64,000 bases of DNA from NCBI RefSeq assembly GCF_029168945.1, contig NC_083607.1, forward strand, positions 12,046,001-12,110,000, read 5' to 3'. How positions within the stretch are numbered: position 1 is the stretch's first letter; each line of letters starts with the position of its first letter. Shown piece by piece: positions 1-21,010 of this stretch. The translations under genes were made by a program, and so were the position numbers. The stretch comes from Cannabis sativa (lineage: Eukaryota; Streptophyta; Magnoliopsida; Rosales; Cannabaceae). The notes below the pieces were generated by a model, which saw nothing but the letters and a program-made list of their open reading frames with translations, was not told the origin of the DNA and searched no databases.

Positions 1-362
1 TACCAAATATAATTAGTAATTCTATCTTGGACCAGCACTACTAATACAAACTCTAAGTCAGATTTGCCCATACAAGTAGGAGATTTCTAAGATTGAAGAT
101 TTATATCAATTGGGAATAGAATTTCGGGATTATAATCATATGCGTCATTTAATTTCTTAAGAGAAAATATAATGACATGAAATGATTTATAGACCATTCA
201 TCCAATGATATATTATTGAGCTAATTCGAAATTAATAAGCTAAGAGGAATTAGGATAATTTCGTTTATAAATAAGAATCCAACGATGCTTCGATTAGCGA
301 AAGACAAAGTAATCTTATTTATGTAATCTTCTTGTTTCATATTGTAAAAATACTAGTCTAAG
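1..362. other. Unassigned sequence left of the broken chromovirus
   Basis: AT-rich sequence with no open frame of note and no recognised repeat. It abuts a chromovirus gag reading frame that has lost its N-terminus, so this stretch is either the host flank of the element or the tail of another insertion that continues beyond the window. Confidence 0.5.
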
Positions 363-3300
363 GTGTCATCAATTGATGAACAGACAGTGGAAGGTATTGT
401 TGAGTACATGCGGCTCGGTAATGGAGATAGTGTAGCTTGTGCTACTAGTTTATTGAAAAAGGATGTCCGCATCTGGTGGGATGTTATTAAACAAACACGG
501 GATGTGGCTGCAATGACCTGGGCTGACTTTGTACAAGTTTTTAACAAAAAATACTACAGTGAAGCAATACGCTCAGCTAGAGTTAATGAGTTCACGAACC
601 TGAGGCAGGGTAAGTCTACAGTTACAGAGTATGCTCGCCAATTTGACAGATTAGCAAAGTTTTCCACAGATCTAGTTCCCACTGAGTTTTTGAGGATTCA
701 TCGTTTTACTGAAGGGCTCGACTCCCGAATAAGTCGGGACATAGCAATGTCAGGAGTAAGGGCAACCACGTATGCTGAGGTACTAGAGAAAGCCCTAGAA
801 GCTGAGTTGTGTGAAAGTCGTATACAGAAAGACAATACAGCAAGGTGGGAGGCCAGAAAGGCCAGAAATGGAGGTGGTGATAACAAAAGGAAACTGCCAA
901 GTAACCAACACAACGAAGCCGACAAGAGAAACAAGATAGGGTCCAATAACTACAAAGGGAAGAAGCCATATGTGGAGTACCCCCTATGCCCAACATGTGG
1001 TCGTAAGCATCCGGGAGAATGTCGACTGAAAGGCAAGACTTGTTACAAGTGTGGGCAACCAGGCCACTATAAGAAGGACTGTCCACAAAAGGGTGATCAA
1101 CTCAAGGATGAAAAACTTGTCCCAGCTCGAGTATTTGCACTAACCAGAGGGGAGGCTGAGACTAGTAACACTGTGGTTGCAGGTCAGATTTCTATCTCTG
1201 GAAAACTATGTACTGTTTTATTTGATTCTGGAGCTACGCACTCATTTATTGCTTTAAAGATGATAGATAAGTTAGAACTACCGTATGTAAACTTTAGTTA
1301 TAAGTTCATGACGGAGTTGCCCTCGGGCGAGGTTATGATATCATCTAGAGGAGTGCGGGATGCGCCAATAAGGATTGCAGACAAGGAACTTAGTGGAGAT
1401 CTGATAGAGCTGGAGATGAGGGATTACGATCTTATCTTGGGTATGGATTGGCTATCACGACATGGAGCAACAATAGACTGCCGAAAGAGGACAGTGACTT
1501 TCACCCCGAATACGGAGAGGCATTCATATTTGAAGGAATCACAGTCAAGTCAAGCTTACCGCTAGTTACGGCCACGAAGGCACAAAAGATGATACGTGCG
1601 GGATGTCAAGCATACTTGGCCAGCATAGTAGACAAGTCAAGAGAAACCACCCTCAAGCCAGAGAATGTCCACATAGTATGTGAATTCCAAGAAGTTTTTC
1701 CGGAAGACCTACCAGGGCTACCCCCAGATAGAGAGATAGAATTTGTGATTGAGTTAGCGCCAGGCACAGCACCAATCTCGAGGGCTCCATACCGCATGGC
1801 TCCCAATGAATTGAAGGAATTGAAGGCTCAACTACAAGATCTTTTAGACAAGGGGTTCATTAGACCAAGTTACTCACCTTGGGGTGCGCCAGTGTTGTTC
1901 GTCAAGAAGAAGGACGGTAGTATGCGGATGTGTATAGACTATCGAGAGCTGAACAAAGTGACTATAAAGAACAAGTATCCCTTGCCTCGCATCGATGATT
2001 TGTTTGATCAGTTACAAGGGGCGATCGTCTTTTCAAAGATCGACTTGAGATCTGGGTACCACCAATTGAAAGTCCGAGAGGAAGATATAGCAAAGACGGC
2101 ATTTTGAACACGGTATGGGCATTATGAATTTCTAGTGATGTCTTTTGGGTTAACCAATGCCCCAGCAGCCTTCATGGATTTAATGAATAGAGTATTAAAG
2201 GAATATCTTGACAAGTTTGTGGTGGTATTCATTGATGACATACTCATTTATTCAAGGACAATGGAAGAGCATGAGGAGCACTTAAGGCTAACTCTAAGTA
2301 GACTCAAAGAGCACCAATTGTACGCCAAATTCAAAAAGTGTGAGTTCTGGTTGGAGAAAGTGGCGTTTCTAGGCCATATAGTGTCCAAAGATGGGGTAGA
2401 GGTGGACCCTGCAAAAATTGAAGCAGTGAAGAGCTGGCCAAAACCAAAAACCGCAAGTGAGGTTCGGAGTTTCCTCGGACTAGCTGGATATTATAGTAGA
2501 TTCGTTGAAGGGTTCTCAAAAATAGCCACACCATTGACGAATTTGACTCGAAAGCAACAAAAATTTGCATGGACAGATAAATGTGAGGAAAGCTTTCAGA
2601 CATTGAAAGATAAACTCATAACAGCACCTGTCCTATGTGTTCCAACTAACAAAGACAAATTTGTAGTATATTGCGACGCATCAAAGCAAGGGCTCGGATG
2701 TGTGTTGATGCAGAATGAGAAGGTGGTAGCCTATGCCTCTAGGCAGCTAAAGGAGTATGAGACAAGGTACCCAACTCATGACTTAGAGTTGGCAGCAGTG
2801 GTCTTTGCATTGAACATCTGGAGGCACTACCTCTATGGAGAGAAGTGTGAAATATACACAGATCACAAAAGCCTAAAATACTTCTTTACGCAGAAAGAGC
2901 TCAACATGAGACAGAGGCGGTGGTTGGAACTGGTAAAAGATTACGATTGTGAGATACTGTACCATCCTGGAAAGGCTAATGTAGTGGCGGATGCACTTAG
3001 CAGACGCAACTATGCAAGCTTATCAATGTTAAGGGCATTAAAAGTGTCGTTGCAACAGGAAATCGAGAGATCTGGAATAGAGTTAGTAACAGGAAAGCTA
3101 GCTAACCTCACAATTGAATCAAATTTATTAGAGAATATCAAAGAAGAACAAGCCCAAGATGATTTTTTAATCAAGAAGCGGGTCGAACTACAAAATGGGA
3201 AAGCCGGGGACTTCTCAGTTAATGAAGAGGGTATTCTACTATACAAGGCAAGGGTGTGTGTACCTAAGAAAGCGGAGTTGCAATCAAAAATCTTACAAGA

Positions 3301-4593
3301 GGCGCACACTACACCCTATTCTTTACACCCAGGATCAACCAAAATGTACAATGATCTGAAAGGTAGGTATTGGTGGCCGGGAATGAAAAATGATATAGCA
3401 GAATTTGTAGCGAAATGTCTTACCTCGCCGGCAAGTTAAGGCCGAACACCGAGAGACTGCAGTGGCCGTTGCAATCTCTTGATATTCCCGAGTGGAAATG
3501 GGAAGATATTGCTATGGATTTTGTGACGGGGTTACCGAAGAACGACAAACAACGGGATTCCATCCGGGTGATTATCGACGGACTCACTAAATCGGCACAT
3601 TTTACGCTCGTGCGCACTAATTACAATGCGAGCAATATGCTTTGAACCGTATGTAAAAGAAATTGTAAGGCTACACGGAGTCCCAAAGACCATTGTATCG
3701 ATAGAGGTTCGCCTTTACTTCTAAGTTTTGGGAAAGTGTGCAAAGTGCTTTGGGCACAAAACTGAAGTTGAGTACAGCATTCCATCCTCAAACTGATGGA
3801 CAATCGGAACGAACTATTCAAATACTAGAAGACATGCTACGAGCTTGTGCGTTGGATTTCCCAAGTAACTGGAGCAACTATTTTCCACTAATGGAGTTCT
3901 CATACAACAATAGCTATCAATCTACAATAGGGATGGCACCCTATGAAATGTTGTATGGGAGGAAGTGTCGATCACCACTACACTGGGATGAGGTTGGCGA
4001 AAAGCGATACTTAGGCCCAGACCTAGTAAGAGAGGCCACTGAAGCGGTAGAAAAGATTCGAAATAGAATGGTAACTGCACAAAGCCGCCAGAAAAGTTAT
4101 GCCGACGCAAAGAGACGGAATGTGGAATTTGCAGTGGGTGATAAAGTGTTCCTTCGAGTGTCACCTATGAAAGGGGTTATGCGTTTTGGAAAGCGAGGAA
4201 AGCTAAGTCCAAGATTTATAGGTCCTTTTGAGATATTGGACGAGTGGGACGGGTAGCTTATCGGATCGGCATTGCCACCAGTATTAGCTGAGACGCATAA
4301 TGTGTTCCATATTTCTATGCTACGAAAATACGTGTCGGATCCATCACACGTGCTGAACTATGAAAGAATGGAGCTAAAGCAGGACTTGAGTTATGAAGTG
4401 CGACCAATTCGCATTATAGAGAGAGGAACGAAGGAGTTAAGGTCCAAAAGTATTCCTCTAGTAAAAGTTCTGTGGAGCAACCGTTCAGAAAGGGAGGCAA
4501 CGTGGGAAATGGAGGGAGACATGAAAGAACAGTATCCCAAACTTTTTGGTAAGTCTAATTTCGAGGACGAAATTTCCTTTAAGGAGGGTAGAA

Positions 4594-4598
<5 letters not shown>
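363..4598 (+). pseudogene. Chromovirus (Ty3/gypsy) gag-pol, N-terminally truncated and frameshifted
   Basis: Remains of the polyprotein of a Ty3/gypsy chromovirus, probably Tekay/Del-like. In order: the central part of gag; a CCHC zinc knuckle of the CYKCGQPGHYKKDC type near 1035-1080; an aspartic protease with the LFDSGATHSF motif near 1210-1250 and ILGMDWL near 1435; reverse transcriptase with FIDDIL near 2230-2245; RNase H with YCDASK near 2670 and [13 protein letters not shown] near 2965-3000; integrase; and a chromodomain-like C-terminus near 4470-4550. The open frames are 363-1565, 1448-2107, 2135-3439, 3415-3645, 3738-4256 and 4272-4598. A frameshift lies near 1500, an in-frame TGA at 2105-2107 (CGA expected from the family), frameshifts near 3420 and 3640-3740 (the second destroys an integrase catalytic region), and another near 4255. 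The first residues of gag, normally encoded just after the PBS, are missing here but are found beyond the LTR at 7215-7709. The element cannot make its own proteins. Confidence 0.93.
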
Positions 4599-6777
<2,179 letters not shown>

Positions 6778-6779
6778 AA

Positions 6780-6793
6780 TGGTACCAGAGCCA
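6780..6793 (+). other. Chromovirus primer-binding site, tRNA-iMet type
   Basis: TGGTACCAGAGCCA lies three bases after the LTR end. It matches the usual plant initiator-Met PBS (TGGTATCAGAGC) with one T-to-C change. The following leader runs to 7214. Confidence 0.85.
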
Positions 6794-7214
6794 CAGTTAC
6801 ATTGATCTTGAATTCACGCGACATACACACCATCGCTGCAAAGGATCAACTTGTCATCAAGTATGTATGCTTTATATATGTTATGTCTTATATGTTAAAT
6901 TTGGTTTAGTCTTTATCTTTTGATTTTCCTTTAGTTAGCTAGAAGTTTAGGGTATGGTTAATCGAAACAATTAACTGATTCTTCGGAGTTAGAATTTTAG
7001 TATAACTCAAACAATTTTCTTATTAGTGTAATTTTTTTATGAGTGAAGATTATTTATTTTACATGGTGAATTGTTGCTTGATGATTTACGTTTTTTTTTA
7101 AGTTTATATAATTTAGTGTATAGATATTTCCTTTTTGAGCGAGATACATCTTTGGTTATTTTTTTTCTTACCGCTACCATCTCCTTTCTTTTGAAGAACA
7201 AGTTAAGGGATTTG

Positions 7215-7709
7215 ATGGAAAACGGTGAACACAGAAGATCAACCCGGTTAAATGAAAGAGCGGCTCTAAGAGACCGAGCTAGAGGTCGAGGGCGAGGAAG
7301 TGCTCGCGGTCGAGGTCGCGGTCGAAGCAGGGGAAACCAGCATGTCCCTGCCGAGGCGGTGATCCAAGAGAATCAAAATGCCCCTGTAAATGGACAACAA
7401 CCAGGTCAAGGTGGGGGCAACCACGAAGTCCCTGCTGGGGTAGTTGGTCAAGGACACCAAAACGCCCCTGTAGTGGTGCCACCACAACAAGAAGATTTGG
7501 CGCAAGAAGTTGCTCGTCTCAGGGAAGAAATTAGGAAGCGAGATGAAGAGGCTCACAACCGTCAAGAACAACCCAATCAAGGACAACATCGATTTTTGCC
7601 GGTGCAATACATGCCTGTGCCGGAGGGTCGATGGGAACCAATATATGAAAGGTTCCGCAAGCAACACCCACCAAATTTTGAAGGGGGCTCAGATTCAATG
7701 GAGGCTTGA
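7215..7709 (+). pseudogene. Chromovirus gag N-terminus, copy 1
   Basis: Starts at ATG 7215 about 420 bp after the PBS. The protein has an RG-rich basic stretch (repeats of RGRGRG), an Asn/Gln/Gly-rich segment, a short charged helix (EEIRKRDEEAHNRQE) and ends HPPNFEGGSDSMEA. This is the normal start of gag in this chromovirus group; the next residues would be those found at the left edge of the 363-4598 frame. It stops at 7707-7709 because the sequence switches into the 3' end of a Cassandra LTR inside the shared string CAATGGAGGCT. Confidence 0.85.
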
Positions 7710-7796
7710 AGCGGGGACGTTACAAATGGTATCAGAGCCTTGACCCAGCCGGAAGTGTGGTCGACGAGGACGTCGGACCCCGTAAGGGGGGGTGAT
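7696..7796 (+). mobile_element. Cassandra LTR 3'-end fragment plus Cassandra internal domain
   Basis: 7696-7724 is identical to the last 29 bp of the Cassandra LTR at 7797-8229 (CAATGGAGGC...GACGTTACA). It is followed by a tRNA-iMet PBS (TGGTATCAGAGCC, 7727-7739), a GC-rich internal domain of about 50 bp and a purine tract (GTAAGGGGGGGTGA, 7783-7796). That is the whole internal domain of a Cassandra element, which encodes no protein. Confidence 0.85.
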
Positions 7797-8229
7797 TGTG
7801 ACAGTCAGTAGTCCCGTGATCCGTAAGGGGAAACACCGGGTAAGCTGTACAATCCCACACTGCCTGGGGAAGGTCAAGCAGGATGATTCTGAGACTGTGT
7901 AGGTATGAGACTGCACAGTTGAAGAGAGCTTAAATGGATTAATTGGTACTACCTATATCAACAAGGTGCATCTTGTTTTTCGGTAGCCCATCTCGAAAGA
8001 ACTCCACAGTTAAGCGTGCTTGGCTTGGAGCAATTTCAGGATGGGTGACCTCCTGGGAAGTTTTCCCAGAAAGCGTGTGAGTGAGGACAAAGCATGCTGG
8101 AAACACTCGTGTTGGTCTGTAGGGTCAGTCATCAATCTAGGAAGCAGCTAGAGTGACGTACTCGTGTATAAGAGCCATTCATTTCGTGGGTGTAAGGACC
8201 CAATGGAGGCTTGAAGCGGGGACGTTACA
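7797..8229 (+). mobile_element. Cassandra TRIM retrotransposon LTR (433 bp)
   Basis: Begins TGTGACAGTC after a purine tract and ends GACGTTACA before a PBS, with TG..CA termini. It carries a 5S rRNA-like segment in its middle, which is the hallmark of Cassandra, a non-autonomous terminal-repeat retrotransposon in miniature found across vascular plants. It has no coding capacity and depends on proteins of an unidentified autonomous partner. Confidence 0.92.
7997..8067 (+). other. 5S rRNA-derived segment inside the Cassandra LTR (not an rRNA gene)
   Basis: Contains AGTTAAGCGTGCTTGG and GGATGGGTGACCTCCTGGGA, which match plant 5S rRNA over the internal Pol III promoter region (box A, intermediate element, box C) and adjoining bases. 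The first third of 5S rRNA and its true 3' end are absent, so it is a captured fragment. In Cassandra such segments are conserved and may support transcription. Confidence 0.9.
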
Positions 8230-8666
8230 AATGGTATCAGAGCCACAGTTACATTGATCTTGAATTCACGCTACATACACACCATCGCTGCAAAGGATCA
8301 ACTTGTCATCAAGTATGTATGCTTTATATATGTTATGTCTTATATGTTAAATTTGGTTTAGTCTTTATCTTTTGATTTTCCTTTAGTTAGCTAGAAGTTT
8401 AGGGTATGGTTAATCGAAACAATTAACTGATTCTTCGGAGTTAGAATTTTAGTATAACTCAAACAATTTTCTTATTAGTGTAATTTTTTTATGAGTGAAG
8501 ATTATTTATTTTACATGGTGAATTGTTGCTTGATGATTTACGTTTTTTTTTAAGTTTATATAATCTAGTGTATAGATATTTCCTTTTTGAGCGAGATACA
8601 TCTTTGGTTATTTTTTTTCTTACCGCTACCATCTCCTTTCTTTTGAAGAACAAGTTAAGGGATTTG
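8230..8666 (+). repeat. Second copy of chromovirus PBS and leader
   Basis: From 8232 (TGGTATCAGAGCCA) onward the sequence repeats 6780-7214 almost base for base, for example GCTACATACAC here against GCGACATACAC in copy 1. The joint with the Cassandra LTR falls in the PBS, which the two element families share. Confidence 0.9.
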
Positions 8667-9159
8667 ATGGAAAACAGTGAACCCAGAAGATCAACCCGGT
8701 TGAATGAAAGAGCGGTATGTAGAGGCAGAGCTAGAGGTCGAGGGCGAGGAGGTGCTCGCGGTCGAGGTCGCGGTCGAGGCGGGGAAACCGGCATGTCCTC
8801 GCCGAGGCGTGATCCAAGAGAATCAAAATGCCCCCGTAAATGGACAACAACCGGAGTCGAGGTGGGGGCAACCACGAAGTCCCTGCTGGGGTAGTTGGTC
8901 AAGGACACCAAAACGCCCCTGTAGTGGTGCCACCACAACAAGAAGATTTGGCGCAAGAAGTTGCTCGTCTCAGGGAAGAAATTAGGAAGCGAGATGAAGA
9001 GGCTCACAACCGTCAGGAACAACCCAATCAAGGACAACATCAATTTTTGCCGGTGCATACATGCCTGTGCCGGAGGGTCGATGGGAACCAATATATGAAA
9101 GGTTCCGCAAGCAACACCCACCAAATTTTGAAGGGGGCTCAGATCCAATGGAGGCTTGA
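8667..9159 (+). pseudogene. Chromovirus gag N-terminus, copy 2 (frameshifted)
   Basis: Near-identical duplicate of 7215-7709 starting at ATG 8667. Small indels around 8790-8860 break the frame, so the RG-rich head and the charged helix are now in different frames; the tail ends in the same GSDPMEA residues. Copy 2 keeps the family-like proline where copy 1 has serine, so the two copies have mutated independently since duplication. Confidence 0.85.
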
Positions 9160-9174
9160 AGCGGGGACGTTACA
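9146..9174 (+). mobile_element. Second 29-bp Cassandra LTR 3'-end fragment
   Basis: CAATGGAGGC...GACGTTACA again follows the gag residues GSDPMEA, exactly as at 7696-7724. Sequence after 9174 is unrelated to Cassandra, so this is the right edge of the chimeric block. Confidence 0.88.
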
Positions 9175-9409
9175 AGAACATAGTCAAAGTTAAGCTTGAA
9201 GTTTCGCTTTATTTTCTTTCAGAATTTTCTTTATTCTATAGATTGTTGTTTTCCGAAATTTGATCAATTGATATATTCCAAGTGTGAAACTTGAAACCAA
9301 AGAAAACAAGCATAATTCCATTCCAAAAAGAATAATAAAGAAGGAAAACAACTATAAAAAGTGACTCAAAACGTGGGCTAAAAATAGCCTAACAGTGCTC
9401 CTGACCAAG
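9175..9409. other. Unassigned interval
   Basis: No coding frame or known repeat recognised. It separates the chimeric block from a minus-strand solo LTR. The last bases (CAAG, 9406-9409) repeat at 10911-10914 beyond that LTR. Confidence 0.5.
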
Positions 9410-10910
9410 TGTCGGTAACCCTAGTCACAATTTTGGGTTTCAATAGTATAGGGTTAATCCCTAATACCATTTTCACATACTATAAACTTGGCATTCAAAA
9501 TACAGATATTCACATAGAGCTCGGAACGAGCTTGCCAACGATATATAGAACTCCCAATATAGAGTCTGTATCATAAAGTTATGAATATTCAAAGATTGCA
9601 TTTGAATCTGCCCAGAAATAAGAGGGCGGGCCGCGGCACTCCCCACATGGGGCCGCGACACCTGGGTTTCATTCCCAGGCCACACAACAGTGGTGGGCCG
9701 CGTCGCCCAAGGATCTGGGCCGCGGCCCTTGGGTTCCAAACGCAAATATGCAATTTTTTCCAACTTCGAACCTCAAGCCAAAACACACCCAAACCCAACC
9801 AAAACATGCTCAAACACCAGCAATAACTCCACAATAATAATCCATATACCAGAGAGCTATAACACACATTTTAAGCTCTAAATCACAGCATACATGCATC
9901 ATAAAAATTAGATTTTATCCATACCCTAAACAAGCACAACTCTTTAGCAAAAACTAATCTATACAACAAACTCAAGAACTTAAAAATTGCAACATGATAC
10001 ACCAAAACCCAGCAACCAAAATTAGAGCCAAAGATCAAATTTTGATCTCTAACATCAGCCCTAGATAAGCACCAAGAAAGAATGATGTGAAAGTCCCCTC
10101 ATAAGCAAGTTCACACAACAAAATCACCAACATCAAGCACCATTTACTACTCATGCAATCAAGAACATTCAACGCTTAAAAAACATAAATCTCAATTTCC
10201 ATTTAAGCTACAAATTACAAATTAAGGCTATGAAAAGCTACCTCAAATTCAATCCAAAGCCAATCACAAAGATCCTCCAATATCAAGCTTCAATCCAAGC
10301 AAATTCTCACAAAACTCACAAATTTTTGAAATAGGTTTAGGGGGAGAGAGAAAGGGGTTGGTTGGGCGGAGCAAAAACCAGAAAAATAAACCTTATTTAC
10401 TTAGAATTTCCTTTTTGATAAATCATAATCAAAAATGCACAATTACCAAATTACCCTTAAGGCCATAAATCACATATTTAAACTTTCAAGGGCAATCATG
10501 ACATTCCATACACAAATAAATTCAAATAAATTTCATATTTCTCATATATAAATAAAATGCCAATAATTTATCCCAGAATTGTATTTTGGCCCCAAACTCG
10601 GTTTGGCCCGAAATACCCGGTTGTGACTATATCGCGCCAACTTGTCAGATTACACCTGAAAATAGGACATAACAGGTATACTATATAATAATATAGTCCA
10701 TAAGCACGTAAATAAATTAAATTCACAATTTTACCCTTCTCGGGTCAAAATTACTAAGATGCCCCTAGCTCACCAACTTGGTCTTAACATGTCATATATA
10801 TCTCATATTAATTCACATATAATAAATTATAGAATAATATAATTCCATAATAAAACACAATTAACTAGTTAGGGTTTGCAAATCCATTCTCATAATCTTA
10901 GGGTATTACA
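9410..10910 (-). mobile_element. Minus-strand solo LTR of a Ty3/gypsy-type element
   Basis: Read on the minus strand it starts TGTAATACCCTAAG (10910 downward), a typical plant Ty3/gypsy LTR start, and ends CCGACA at 9410. The direct repeat CAAG flanks it at 9406-9409 and 10911-10914; the fifth base of the usual 5-bp duplication does not match. No internal region is present, so it is most simply a solo LTR left by LTR-LTR recombination. The right edge is sure, the left edge rests on TG..CA and the flanking CAAG. Confidence 0.7.
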
Positions 10911-11142
10911 CAAGTACTCCATATCAATGATAAAAAGAAGAGGTGATAGGGGATCACCTTGTCGTAATCCTCTCTTCGATTCAAAGAACCCATGAAGAGT
11001 CCCGTTGAAAAATAGAGAGAATTTCGGAGTACGTACACAGTTCATTACAAGAGTAATGAACTTATCTGGAAAAAGCAAGCCCATTAGAACCTCTTCAATG
11101 AAATCACACTCAACAGTGTTGTAAGCTTTTTGCAGATGAAAT
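10911..11142 (-). pseudogene. LINE reverse transcriptase fragment
   Basis: Minus-strand translation contains the non-LTR RT signature [12 protein letters not shown] preceded by a region like [16 protein letters not shown], equivalent to the RT fingers/palm of plant L1-like elements. It is cut on one side by the solo LTR at 10910 and on the other by an A-run at 11149-11176. Only about 75 residues remain. Confidence 0.85.
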
Positions 11143-11145
11143 ATA

Positions 11146-11148
<3 letters not shown>

Positions 11149-11176
<28 letters not shown>
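11149..11176 (+). repeat. Poly(A) tract
   Basis: About 28 consecutive A bases directly beside the LINE RT fragment. The orientation is opposite to that expected for the tail of the minus-strand LINE, so it may belong to a separate plus-strand insertion whose body is gone. Confidence 0.9.
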
Positions 11177-11179
<3 letters not shown>

Positions 11180-11626
11180 ACTCAAGAGTACTATATAATA
11201 TATTGTTTGACAATTTAAGACTTTAAAAATCTATAGTGACACATAATAAAGAATTTGAAAGTTTTTAGTGACCCTACCCAGCAATCACTAAATATTACCT
11301 TTACAATCACCCACGATAATAATTCACACTGAACGGTCCCTAAAAATCTCTAGTTATGAGGTCAGTAAAGCTTATTTTCGCAGTAGTCCTGAACATTTTA
11401 TTACCAAGGTAGAATATAGAGAGTGAACATTTTAAATTGAGAAAAAGTCAAAGAGAGAGTCCAGAGATAAAGTGGGCGTAGACGCTCATCCTTAACATAC
11501 AAGATCAATGCAAAAAAGGTGCCAAGTGGCACACAACTTAATCACCTATCACTAACAAACTGACATGTTTGGAAATAAAACATCTCCAATAGTAATGTAT
11601 ATGTTAAATTTGCTTGTAGTGTTTAA
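11177..11626. other. 3' flank of SDR gene 1
   Basis: AT-rich, no open frame or repeat recognised. The 3' UTR and polyadenylation region of the SDR gene should lie here (minus strand), but no decisive signal was seen. Confidence 0.5.
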
Positions 11627-19796
<8,170 letters not shown>

Positions 19797-20087
19797 CTGT
19801 TGATTTTGTTATCTTTTTCAACTATGCCTTTTCTCGTTTTCTCAGTTTGTGTATTTTTTGTCACATACTCACAGCACACTACTTGGTAAATAACAACCAC
19901 AAAATAGCTGAGCGGAGGTTTAACTAGAATCACTCGCTAAAATCAGACACATAGAAAGTCACGCCAATAATAATAATAATAATGAAATATTAGGAAATCC
20001 ACTCAAATTCTGGCTGGTCCATGTAATCTTTTGAAAAATCTACATTACACTATTAATAGGAGTATCTCTAGGAATACATTAAATTAC
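19797..20087 (-). promoter_or_regulatory. Putative 5' region of SDR gene 1
   Basis: About 290 bp upstream of the SDR start codon before a MITE begins. It includes an (AAT)n run at about 19966-19983. No clear TATA box was found on the minus strand, so transcription may start without one or from within the MITE. Confidence 0.4.
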
Positions 20088-20377
20088 GAGAAATTTACAT
20101 GGTATACTAACTTTAGTTATTTTTTTATAAAAATACTGCCAGGCGGAATTTTTAACTTTTTTACTGTATTTTTTCAAAAGTTTCATACTGCAGTATACTG
20201 TATTAAGTTTTCACTGGTGTTCTACTAGTGTTTTACTAGTGTTCTACTGTTGTTTTGAGTTGTTCTGCTTTGTGTTTTACTGGTGTTTTACAAAAACACA
20301 GTATTTTTGAAAAGATTTCCGTGTGACAGTATTTTTGTAAAAGTTAACTCAAATTCCAGTATTTTTGTAAATTTCCC
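20088..20377. mobile_element. 290-bp Mutator-type MITE upstream of SDR gene 1
   Basis: Begins GAGAAATTTACA and ends TGTAAATTTCCC, forming short inverted repeats, and is flanked by a perfect 9-bp direct repeat TTAAATTAC (20079-20087 and 20378-20386). The 9-bp duplication marks a Mutator-like origin. The body has repeated GTGTTTTACTGG-like strings. A related copy lies at 31689-31957. Confidence 0.88.
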
Positions 20378-20386
20378 TTAAATTAC

Positions 20387-21010
20387 GTTATCACTAAATT
20401 TAGTATTAAAAAAGTATTTTCACTCTAGCTACAACACTAAAATAAAATAAAATAAAATAAAAGTTAATATCATATTAATTACCACTTTTAAAAAAGTGTA
20501 TTATTTCAACGTGTTAAATTTTTTTGAATTTCTCAAAATTTTACTAAATCGATTAAATAACTATAATATACATAACTATAAAAAAATAAACTAAAAAAAG
20601 CCTATTAGATACTCAAACAAATAAGAATATATTTGTATATCACTTTTAAAAAAGTGCATAATAAACTTTCTCAAAAATAAGCTTTTAATTCTATAAATAC
20701 AATAATATAAATATTAATTAAATATATATAAAATACTGTAACTATAATACATGGTATATATGTCGTGGAGTGTAGAAAAAACTTTAAAGTAGTGCCCTAA
20801 TTAGTCTTTCCTTATAGTATTAATTACAGCAATAATGTTGTTTTAGTGGTTTCATTTAGTTGCTCTAAGTTGTCCTTCGTTCAATATTTGTACTTTTATG
20901 TGTGTTGTATTTATTTAAGAGTATTTATTGTGAGTTTTCATAAAATTAAGAATACAGCATTAAAAGTAAAGTTTAAACACAACACATATAAGAAAAAGCT
21001 TATAACAAAA
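20387..21010. other. AT-rich spacer, no feature recognised
   Basis: No coding frame of interest. It contains short TTTTAAAAAAGTG-like repeats near 20490 and 20650 and AT-rich runs. Confidence 0.5.

Noticed and set aside
7997..8067. A genuine 5S rRNA gene
   Set aside because: Only the middle and part of the 3' side of 5S match, and it sits within a Cassandra LTR with clear LTR ends.
8489..9148. Long minus-strand open frame opposite the second gag copy
   Set aside because: It is the mirror of the low-complexity RG-rich gag sequence and of its leader; no known domain, and the plus-strand translation matches gag of copy 1.
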